From M3007 sp031398055 (GTDB taxonomy: Bacteria; Bacteroidota; Bacteroidia; Chitinophagales; Saprospiraceae): a DNA stretch of 64,000 nucleotides. The stretch is taken from assembly GCA_031398055.1 (NCBI GenBank), contig JANNMS010000029.1, forward strand, positions 30,519 through 94,518, in the 5' to 3' direction. The notes under the pieces were generated by a model. That model was not told the DNA's origin. It saw nothing but the letters and a program-made list of their open reading frames with translations, and made no database searches. A program made the translations under genes and the position numbers. Below, in pieces: positions 33,901 through 45,900 of this stretch (its first letter is position 1; every line of letters begins with the position of its first letter).

Positions 33901-36900
33901 CTTGCGGCACGAACAACGGCCAAATCTCAATTTCCGCGACGGGCGCAAATCTTCAATATTCAATCAACAACGGTTCGACGTGGCAGGCCAGCAATTTTTT
34001 CCAAAACCTCGTTGCCGGAAATTACACGGTCGTCGTCCAAAATTCTTTGACAAATTGTTTGTCAAATACGCAGGCCCTCGTTTTGACCGCGCCCGCTGCG
34101 CCAGTTATTTCTTCGGCAAATGCTACGCCGACGACGGATTGTAATTTGACAAATGGAACAATTACAGTAAATGCTACTGGCGGAACGCCGCCGCTCGAAT
34201 ATTCCCGCGACGGCACGAACTGGCAGACGAACAACGTTTTTCAAAATGTCCCTGCTGGAAATTACACGATTTCCGTGCGGAACTCGAACGGTTCGTGCGC
34301 CACGGTTTTTGCAAACACGGTCGTCGTCGGTCAGCCAAATTCGGCAACAATCACTTCCGCCACGCCAACAAATCCGGCCTGCGGCCAAAATAATGGCTCG
34401 ATTTCGGTCTCGGCGACGGGCGGAATTGCCCCACTCGAATATTCAAAAGACGGCACGAACTGGCAAACGGGCAGCATTTTCCAAAATCTCGCCGCCGGAA
34501 CGTACACCGTCCGCGTCCGAAATGCGAACGGGACTTGCGTCGTGATTTTCCCAAATCCAGTGGTTTTGACCGCGCCCGCTTCCGCAAATATTGTTTCCGT
34601 AAATGCCCAAAACCCTTCGGTTTGCGGCACGGACAATGGTTCGATTACGGTAAATGCGACGGGTGGAACGCCGCCGCTCGAATATTCAATCAACGGCACG
34701 AACTGGCAGACGAGCAATGTTTTTCAAAATTTGGCGGCAGGTTCGTATCAAGTTTCGGTGCGAAATGCCAATGGAACTTGCCCGATTCAAAATGGCACGG
34801 CAACGGTTTTAACCGCGCCGGCGACCCCCGTTTTGGTTTCGGCCACGCCCACAAATCCGTCGGATTGCGCTTCCGCAAATGGGCAAATCGTGGTTTCCGC
34901 GACGGGCGCGAATTTGCAATTTTCGATAAATAATGGCTCGACGTGGCAGGTTGGAAATACGTTTTCTGGTTTGGCGGCGGGCAGTTTTACTGTCGTTGTG
35001 CGGAATTCTTTGACAAATTGTTTGTCAAATTCGCAAGTTTTGAACTTGACCGCGCCCGCCTCGCCGACGATTTCTTCGGCAAATGCAACTCCGGCGAGCG
35101 ATTGCAATTTGGCAAACGGAACGATTACGATAAATGCCGCCGGTGGCACGCCGCCGCTGCAATTTTCAGTCAACGGCACGACTTGGCAGACTGGAAATGT
35201 TTTCCAAAATGTCGCTGCCGGAAGTTATCAAATTTCGGTTCGGAACGCGAACGGCACCTGCCCCACAACTTTTGCGAACGCAATAGTCGTTGGTCAACCG
35301 GCCTCGGCGAACATCGTTTCGGCCACGCCGACCAACCCAAGTTGCGGCTCAAACAATGGTTCGATTTCGATTTCGGCGACGGGTGGAATCGCGCCACTCG
35401 AATATTCTTTGGACGGCACGAACTGGCAAACGGCGAGTGTTTTTCAAAATCTCGCGGCTGGAAATTACACCGTCCGCGTGCGAAATGCGAACGGAACTTG
35501 TACCACGATTTTTGCAAATCCTGTTGTTTTGACCGCGCCAGCCACGGCGAGCATCGTTTCCATCACGCCTCAAAATCCAACAACTTGCGGCACGAACAAC
35601 GGCTCAATTTCGGTCTCGGCGACGGGCGGAACGGCTCCGCTCGAATATTCAATCAACGGCACGACGTGGCAGACGAGCAATGTTTTTTCAAATTTGGCGG
35701 CAGGTTCGTACACCGTTGGCGTGCGGAATTCGAATGGGACTTGCCCGGTTTCGGCGAACGCGCCGACTGTTCTGGTTGCTCCACAAATTCCTGTCGTTCA
35801 ATCAGTTACGCCTCAAAACCCGAGTGTTTGCAACGGCACGAACGGCTCGGTTTCCATCGTTGCGACGGGTTCGAATTTGCAATATTCGATTGACAACGGC
35901 TCGACTTGGCAAACTGGAAATATTTTCCAAAACCTCGCCGCCGGGACGTTCAACGTGCTGGTTCGCAACAGTTTGTCAAATTGCCAAACCACGCCGCAGC
36001 AAGTCGTTTTGACCGCGCCGCCCGCGCCCGTCGTGACTTCGGCGGTGCCGACAAATGTTTCAGATTGCGGGTTGTCGAACGGCTCGATTTCAGTTTCGGC
36101 GACGGGTGGACTTGCGCCGCTCGAATATTCTTTGGACAATCTCAATTTCCAAACTTCGACGGTTTTCAATGCCTTGCCAGCCGGAACGTACACGATTTGG
36201 GTGCGGAATTTCAACGGCACTTGCACGGTTCAGCATCCAAATACGGTGACGATTTCCGCGCCCGCCGTGCCGAACATTTCATTGGTTTCGACGACTCAGC
36301 CGGGTTGCGGCGCGGCGAACGGCAGCATCACAATCACGGCGACGGGCGGCGTTGCGCCGTTGAGTTTTTCGATAAATAATGGTTTGAATTGGCAGACCTC
36401 GAACGTTTTCCAAAACCTCGCGGCTGGAAATTATACCGTTTTGGTCAGAAATTCTGGCGGCGGTTGCGTCACCGCAAATGTTTCAAACCCAGTCGTTTTG
36501 GTCGCTGGAAATCCGCCGAGCATCGTTTCGGCAGTGCCGCAAAATCCGACGGGCTGCGGCACGAACAACGGAACAATTACCGTTTCGGCGACGGGCGGAA
36601 CGCCACCGCTCGAATATTCAAAAGACGGCACGAACTGGCAAACCTCGAATATTTTCCAAAATCTCGCTGCCGGGAGTTACACGATTTCCGTGCGGAACGC
36701 GAACGGGACTTGCGCCAATCCTTTTGCAAATCCAGTTGTTTTGACCGCTCCGACAGGCGCGACGATTTTGCAAGTTTTGACTTTTAACCCACAAGGTTGT
36801 GGAATAAATAATGGGACTGTTCAAATTGTTGCCACTGGAAATAATTTGCAATATTCTATAAACAACGGTTCGACTTTCCAAACCAGTCAAATTTTCACCG

Positions 36901-39900
36901 GCCTCGCGGCGGGAACGTATCAAATCGTGGTTTCCGACCCGACGACGAATTGCACCGCGACCTCGTCCGCGACTTTGACCGCGCCGACCGCGCCGACGAT
37001 TCCGGGTTTCACGCCGACCCCGGTTTCAAATTGTGGTTTGGCAAACGGTTCGGTAAATATCAGCGCGACGGGCGGGCAGCCGCCGTACCAATATTCAATC
37101 AACGGCGGCGCGACTTGGCAAACCTCGAATATTTTCACGGGTTTGACCGCTGGAAATTATGTGGTTTTGGTGCGGAATTCGGACGGCAGTTGCGCCACGG
37201 CAAGCCCTTTGATTTCGATAAATACGCCCGCGCAGCCATCTGTTTTGTCTGTAAATGCTTCGTCGCCAGTGAGTTGCGCGAACCAAAATGGGGCAATCAC
37301 GATTTCGGCATCGGGCGGCATCGCGCCTTTGGAATATTCGATTGACGGCGTGAACTGGCAGTCGTCGAACACGTTTTCCAACCTGACTTCGGGTACTTAT
37401 TTTGCCCAAGTCAGAAACGCAAACGGCTCTTGTTCAACGCCTTACGCTGGAAATCCGCTCGTTTTGAATGCCCCAATTTCTCCGGCGATTACGTTGGTCA
37501 CGGCTGCCGCGCCGACGGATTGTGGTTTGTCGAACGGCTCGATTTCGGTTTCGGCAACGAGCGGGATGCCACCTTTTGATTACTCGATTGATGGCGGCGC
37601 GACGTGGCAGGTGAGCAATTTTTTCCAAAATCTCGCTGCCGGAAATTACAATGTCGTGGTCAGAAATCAGGGTGGGCAAGGTTGCCAAAGTGCATTTATT
37701 CCGGTGGTTTTCAATGTTTTGAGCCAGCCGACGGTGACGAATTTGACAAAAACCGACCCGCTCGGCTGCGGTCTCGTTTCAAACGAGAATGGCACAATCA
37801 CGGTCACGGCGACGGGCGGGCAAGCCCCAATTCAATATTCTTTGGACGGTTTGACTTGGCAGTTTTCAAATATTTTCACTGGTTTGGCGGCTGGAAATTA
37901 CACGGTTCGTTTGCGAAATGGCAACGGAACTTGCATTTATACCCATCCAACGCCGCTCGTTTTGACCGCTCCGGCCTCGCCGACGGTCGTTTCTGCGACC
38001 GCCACGCCAGCAACTTGTGGGGCGAACAACGGCACTATTTCGATAAATGCAACGGGCGGCACATCGCCACTTTCCTATTCAATTGACGGTATTTTTTGGC
38101 AGGCGTCGAACGTTTTTCAAAATTTGCCGGCAGGCAATTACACTGTTTTTGTCAGAAACGCGAACGGCTCGTGCGCGACCCCGGCGGCTGCAAATCCAGT
38201 CGTCGTTGGCCAAAATGCTGGGGCGACTTTGACAAATGTAAATATTTTGCAACCCGCAACTTGCGGCGCGACGGGAACAATCACCGTTGCCGCGACGGGC
38301 GGAACTGCACCTTTGGAATTTTCAATAAACGGTGGCGCGACGTGGCAAACCGCCACTGTTTTCCCAAATTTGGCAGGTGGAAATTATGTTGTGATGGTTC
38401 GAAATGCCGACGATTCCTGCCCTTCCGGAAATGTTCCAGTTTCGATTATTTCAAAACCTCCGCCTGTTATTTTACAAGTTTCGAGTTCAAATTTGACGGC
38501 TTGCGGTTCTGCCAACGGTACGATTTCGATTTTTGCCAGCGGCGGCGAAGCACCACTCGAATATTCGATTGATGGCGTTAACTGGTTCACAACCAATGTT
38601 TTCAGTGGTTTGTCGGCTGGAAATTACACGCCGCAGGTTCGGAATTTTGACAATACCTGCGTCGTCGCGGCCACGTCGGTCGTGACTTTGACGGAGCCAA
38701 ATTCTTTGACGATTGCTTCCGTCGTGCCGACAAATCCGGTGGGCTGCAATCAAAATAATGGAAATATCGTGGTTTCGGTCACGGGCGGCGGCGTTCAATA
38801 TTCGATTGACGGCGGGGTTCATTGGCAAAACAGCGGCACGTTCAACAACCTCGCCGCAGGCAGTTACAATGTTTTTGTCCGGAAAATAAACGGCACTTGC
38901 CCAACGGGTTTCACCCAAAATCCGGTGGTTTTAACCGCTCCGGCGGGCGTTTCGATTGTCCAAGTTTTGGCGCAAAATCCGCAGGGTTGTGGGGTGAACG
39001 ACGGGACAATTCAAATTATCGCTTCGGGCACAAATTTGAAATATTCAATAAATAATGGGGCAAGTTTTCAAAGTAGCCCATATTTCAGCGGCATCGCCGC
39101 AGGAAATTACCAAATTTTGATTTCCGACGCGACGGGCGGTTGCACGGCAAACTCGACCGCAACTTTGACTGCGCCGACCGCACCGACGATTCCCGGTTTT
39201 ACGCCGAGCCCCGTTTCAAATTGCGGTTTGGCCGACGGTTCGATTTCGGTCAGCCCGACGGGCGGCGTTCCGCCGTACCAATTTTCGATAAATGCCGGGG
39301 CGACGTGGCAAACGAGCAACATTTTCACGGGTTTGACGGCTGGAAATTATGTGGTTTTGGTCAGAAACTCGAACGGAAGTTGCGCGACGGCGAGCAGTTT
39401 GATTACGATTGGAACGCCCGCGCTGCCCAATATTTTTTCAGCAAATGGCACTTCGCCAACAAACTGCACCCTGCAAAATGGGTCAATCACGGTCACGGCG
39501 AGCGGCGGCATTTCGCCGTTGGAATATTCGATAAATGGGGTCAATTGGCAAACCTCGAACACGTTCACCGGGCTGAGTTCCGGGTCGTATTCTGTTTTTG
39601 TCAGAAACGCGAACGGCACTTGCAGCACCCCGTTTTTTGGAAATCCAATCGTTTTGAACGCTCCGGCTGCTCCTGCAATTACTTCTGTAAATGCTTCTGC
39701 GCCAACGGATTGCGGCCAAAACAACGGCTCAATTTCGGTCTCGGCGACGGGCGGAACGCCACCTTTTGAATATTCAAAAGACGGCGGCGCGACGTGGCAG
39801 GTGGGCAATATTTTCCAAAATTTATCGGCTGGAAATTACAACATCGTCGTTCGGAACACGGGCGGGCAAGGTTGTTCGAGCAGTTCCGTTCCGGTCGTTT

Positions 39901-42900
39901 TCAATGTTTTGAGCCAACCGACGGTTTCAAATTTGACAAAAACAGACCCGCTTGGCTGCGGCAGTTTTGATGGAACGATTACGGTTTCGGCGACGGGCGG
40001 CGTTGCGCCACTTCAATATTCTTTGGATGGTTTGACGTGGCAGTTTTCAAATATTTTCACAGGTTTGACGGCTGGAAATTACACGGTTCGGGTGCGAAAT
40101 GCGAACGGAACTTGCGTTTTTACCAGCCCAAATCAACTCGTTTTGACCGCTCCGGCCAACCCGACGGTCACTTCGGCGACGGCCACGCCAGCAAGTTGCG
40201 GCGCAAATTCTGGAACGATTACAGTTTCCGCGACGGGCGGCACACCGCCATTTTCCTATTCAATTGACGGCATTTTTTGGCAGTCGTCCAACGTTTTTCA
40301 AAATTTACCGGCAGGCAGTTTTACTGTTTTTGTCAGAAATGCAAACGGTTCGTGCGCCACGGCTTTTGCCTCAAATCCGGTCGTGGTTGGGCAAAATTCT
40401 GGGGCGAGTTTGACAAATGTAACCGTTTCGCAACCTGCAAATTGTGGCGGAACGGGTTCGATTTCCGTCGCGGCGACGGGCGGAACTGCACCTTTGGAAT
40501 TTTCAATAAACGGCGGGGCGACGTGGCAAACTGGAACAAATTTCAACAATTTGACCGCCGGAAATTATGTGGTGATGGTCAGAAATGCCGACGATTCTTG
40601 CCCATCGGGCAGCGTCCCGGTCTCGCTTCAAGCGAGACCGCTGCCTGCGATTGTCTCGGTTTCGAGTTCAAATTTGACGGCCTGCGGTGCTGGAAATGGT
40701 TCGATTTCTATTTTTGGAAATGGTGGGCAAACGCCGCTCGAATATTCGATTGACGGAGTTAACTGGTTCACAACCAATGTTTTCGCTGGCCTCGCGGCTG
40801 GAAATTATGTGCCGCAGATTCGGAATTTTGACAATTCCTGCGTCGTTTTGGGCACGCCGGTTTCGCTGACCGAACCGACGAGTTTGACCATCGCCAGCGT
40901 CACGCCGAGCAATTCGGCGGGCTGCGGCCAAAACACGGGCAGCATCGTCGTTTCGGTCACGGGCGGCGGCGTTCAATATTCGATTGACGGGATTCACTGG
41001 CAAACGAGCGGCACGTTCAACAACCTCGCGGCGGGTTCGTACCAAGTTTTTGTGCGGAAATTGAACGGCACTTGCGCCACGGCTTTTGCCCAAAATCCAG
41101 TGGTTTTGACCGCGCCGGGCGGCGTAAATATTATTTCTGTTCAAAATACGCAGCCTGAAAGTTGTCTCGCCTTAGGCGAGACCGACGGCACGATTACGAT
41201 TCACGCGACCGGAACGCCCGCGCCGCTCCGCTATTCGATTGACGGCGGCGCGACCTACCAATTTTCCAATTTTTTCTCCGGTTTGACGGGTGGCAGTTAC
41301 GTTCCGGTGGTTTCGGCGATTGACAATTCTTGCTCGGCGAGCGGGACGCAGGTGGTTTTCAATTTCCCGGTTGCTCCACAAATTTTGACCGCAACTGCCA
41401 CTGGCACAACGGATTGTGGTCCCGCCTCAGGCGGGACGCCGACTGGCGGAATCACGATTTCAGCGACGGGCGGCACGCCACCGCTCCAATTTTCGATAAA
41501 TAATGGCCAAAGTTGGCAGGCTGGAAATACGTTTTCTGGGCTGCTTCCCGGTTTTTATTCGATAAAAGTTCGGAACGCAAACGAGCAGTGCGAGCAGGTT
41601 TTGGGGCAGATTTTGCAGGTTTCCGAACCGGCCACGCCGACGATTTTGAACGCGGTCGGGACTGCTCCGACGAGTTGCGGACAGGCAAACGGCTCAATCA
41701 TCGTGACCGCGACGGGCACGAATTTGCGCTATTCTTTGGACGGCACGAACTGGCAAACGAGCAACATTTTCCAAAACCTTTTCCCCGGCAGTTACACCGT
41801 TCGCGTGCGTTCGACGGATGCTTTGAACTGCATCGAAACGACGGCGCAACCCGTTGATTTGACCCCGGCAGCCGCGGCAAATATTACTAAAATTGACGTT
41901 GACCCGCTGTCAAATTGTGGTTTGACGGATGGTAAAATTGTCATCACGGCAACGGGCGGGGCGCAACCGCTGGGTTATTCAATCAACGGCGGTGTGTCAT
42001 TTTCAAACAATAATATTTTTGAAAATTTACCTGCTGGAAATTACGACATCGTGGTTCGCAATTTTGACGGAAGTTGCCCAATCACGGGCGGCACGGCAAT
42101 TATCCCTGTTTTGGCTTCGCCAGATATCGTTTCTGTCGTGCCGGTTTCGGCGACGGATTGCGGTGGGACGGATGGAAAAATTACCGTTTCGGCGACCTCC
42201 CCTTCAGGGGTTGGGGGTTTGCAATATTCTTTGAACGGAATTGACTGGCAAAACAGCCCTGTTTTTCCAAATTTGACCCCCGGAAATTATGTAATTCACG
42301 TCCGCAACGCGACCGGAACTTGCGCCGTGCAAAGTGCTGCGGTGACGGTCGGGCAGCCCACCGCGCCGACAATTTCATCGGCAACGGGCGTTTCGCCGAC
42401 GGCTTGCGGTGCGACAAATGGTTCGATTACCGTTTCGGCGACGGGCGGAACCGCGCCACTTTCGTACTCGATTGATGGGATAAACTGGCAAACGGGCAGT
42501 GTTTTTTCAAATTTGCCGCCCGGTTCGTACACTGTTTTTGTCAGAAATGCGAACGCGACTTGCGCCACTCCGGCCAGTTCGCTGGTTATTTTGACACCGG
42601 GCGCGAACTCGCCAAGTATTTTAAATGTAAATGTCCAGGAACCCGCGAATTGTGGTCAAACTGGCACGGTGACGGTCACGGTGACGGGCGGCACGACGCC
42701 GTACCAATTTTCAAAAGACGGCGGTTTGACTTGGCAGACGAGCAATATTTTCCAAAATCTCGCGGCTGGAAGTTATGAAATCGTGGTTCGTAACGCCGAC
42801 GGTACTTGCCCGACGGTTTACCCGCCGGTGACGATTTCCTCGAAAATTGCGCCGCAAATTTTGTCCGTGACCCTCGACCCGCCGACGGATTGCAACTTCA

Positions 42901-45900
42901 ACAATGCCTCGATTGCGATTTTGGCGACGGGCGGGCAGCAGCCTTTGCAATATTCGATTGACTCGATGCAGACTTGGCACTCGTCCAATCTTTTCCAAAA
43001 TTTACCGCCAGCCGCGTACTATGTTTTTATCAGAAATGCGGATGGCAGTTGCACGACGGCATATTTTGACAACCCGGTTGTCAACTGCGATTTTGACTTG
43101 GCTTTGAAAAAAACCTTGTCGCCGGGGCAGGCCGGGACAGTGCGTTTGGGTTACGATACTTGGTTTACCATCAAAGTTTACAACCAAGGATTTTTGCCTG
43201 CGGCAAATATTGAAGTGACCGATTATTTGCCGGAAGGCACGATTTTGAGCGGAAACACGGCGAACTCGATTTGGACGGTCGTCCCGGTCGGGGCAGGTGG
43301 TCTGGTTCAAAAAGTTTGGACAGTTTTGCCGGGCATTTTGCAGCCGGGCGATTCGGCTTCGGTTCAAATTGCAATCCGTGTAATTTATGGAACGCCGGGT
43401 TCGACTTTGGTTAACCGCGCCGAGGTTTCCGGCGCGACCGACGAGGCTGGCGGCGCAATTTCTGACGTGGACTCCGACCCCGACGACACGAACGGAAACG
43501 ACAATGAAATTGACAACGAAACCAACGACGACGGCGATTTGGACGAAGATGACGAAGACCCGGCAAACATCGTCCTCGTCCCCGGCGACCCGATTGGTTA
43601 TATTTATTGCGACAAAACGGGTGCAGTTTTGACGGGCGGAAAAATCGTGTTGACCTCCGCACCCGTCGGTGGCGAGATTTATTTTTCGGTCGTCGCAGGC
43701 GACACTTTGGACGGCCGCAACGGAAAATATAAATGGGTCACGAACGGCGTACAAGGCACGTACTCAACGACTTATGTGCATCCGCTCAATTTTCCGTTGA
43801 GCACGAGTTGCCCGCCGCAGTCCGGTTCGCCTTCTCCGTCCTCGCTCGACGGTTCGACTTTTGACAAAGATGGATTGGTCAACGGCCACGTCGAATTGGG
43901 TTCGGAAGCGACCGCCGGAAGTTTGATTAACAAGACTTGCGCGTTCAATCCGTACTGGCTTTCGTTCACAATCGGCAGCGGCGACACGACGATTGTAAAT
44001 ACCAACAATATCCCGGTTCAGTGTGGTTTTATCGGTGCGATTACCTGCATTGACCAAAACGGGAACGGCATTCCCGAACCCGGCGAACCCACTTTGGACG
44101 GCGTGACCGTGCAACTTTTCACCTGCTCCGGCACGACCCCGATTGCCTCGACGGTGACAAATAATGGTGGAAAATACAAATTCGACGGCCTCGTCGCGGG
44201 CAGTTACAAATTGAAATTTTTGCAACCGAGCGGTTTCAATTTTGCTTTGGACGGCAACGGACAACCTGTAAATATTGATTTGAACGGTTTTACAAGTTGC
44301 ATCACTTTAAATTTTGGCGAGTGCGACACCTCGAAAAACGTCTGTTTTGTGGCTTGCCCGACGGCAACTGCGACGGCTTCCGCGCTCCAAATTTGCCCCG
44401 GCGGGTCAACCCAATTATTTGGCTCGGCCTCGTCCGGCACGTTCAGTTGGAGTCCTGCTGCTGGTTTGAGTTGCACAAATTGTCAGCAGCCAATTGCCAC
44501 GCCGACGGCCACGACTTCGTACATTTTGCAAGTGACCGACGGAAATTGCATTTCAAAAGATACCGTCATCATCAACGTTTTGCCCGTGCCGACGGCTGGT
44601 TTGATAAATGTTTCATCCCAAAACCCAACGACTTGCGGCGCGTCAAACGGCTCAATCACGGTTTCAACTTCTCAAACTGGCGTTCAATTTTCGATAAATG
44701 GCGGCGCGACTTGGCAAGCGACGGGCAGTTTTACCGGTCTCGCGGCTGGAACTTACACGGTTGCGGTGCGATTCACGGGTTCGGCTTGCTCGACTTTGTT
44801 CCCCGGAAATCCGGTGGTTTTGAACTCCGGCGGCGCGCCGAACATTTCAAATGTTGCCGCGACGCAGCCCAACAATTGCGACACGCCGAACGGCCAAATC
44901 ACAATTTCGGCGACGGGTGCGAATTTGGAATACTCTATTAATAATGGTGTGAGTTTCCAATCGTCCAATATTTTCCAAAATTTGGCAGCCGGGACGTACA
45001 AAATCGTCGTCCGGGCGGCTGGAAATTCGGCTTGCACGGCGACTTGGCCGGACGTGGTTTTGGTTTTGCAGCAGCCGATTGTTTCCAATGTGATTGTAAA
45101 TGCAAACTGCCAGTCGGGTCAAAATTCGCTGACCATCGTGGCGACGGGCGGTCAACCGCCGTTGGAATATTCGATAAATGGCACGGATTGGTTTACACAA
45201 AATACGTTCAACAATTTGGCGAGCGGTTTTTACAATGTCTGGGTTCGAAATTTCAATTCAACTTGCGAAACGCCGTGGGCCCAAAACCCGGTTGGCATTT
45301 GCGCGTTCGATTTGGCTTTGAAAAAAACACTCGCGCCCGGCCAAACTTCGACGGTCGCGCTCGGTGATACCATTGATTATGTCATTACGATTTACAATCA
45401 GGGCAGCATCGCGGCGCACGACATTTCGGTGGTGGATTATTTGCCGGCAGGCATGAAAGTGGTGACTCCTGGCTGGACGCAAAATTTCACCAACCAAATG
45501 GCGACGACGACCGTCGCTGGGCCGATTGCGGCGGGTGGCAGTTTGCAAATCCCGATTTCGGCGCATTTGGTCGTCGGCGGTCCCGGAACGATGTTGAAAA
45601 ACGTGGCCGAAATCAAAGACGCGGAAGACGCGCAGGGCAATCACCCGGACGATATTGACTCGAACCCGGACATGATTTCCAGCAACGACAACGAAATTGA
45701 CAACGTGACGAACAACGGCGGCGGCGACGAGGACGATGCCGACCCTGCCGAGGTGATGCTCAACCAATTTGACCCGTCCGGTTATATTTACTGCAACAAA
45801 ACAGGCAAAATCCTGACGGGCGGCACGGTGCAACTGGTTTCTGGCCCCATCGGCGGACAACTTTTCTTCGGAACCGACGGCACTGGGAAAATTTTGGACG

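Noticed and set aside
31680..43088. Possible frameshifted or misassembled repeat region
   Set aside because: The frame is open over 7379 codons, and every unit keeps its length and key residues, so no evidence of a break is visible. Collapse or expansion in assembly cannot be excluded.
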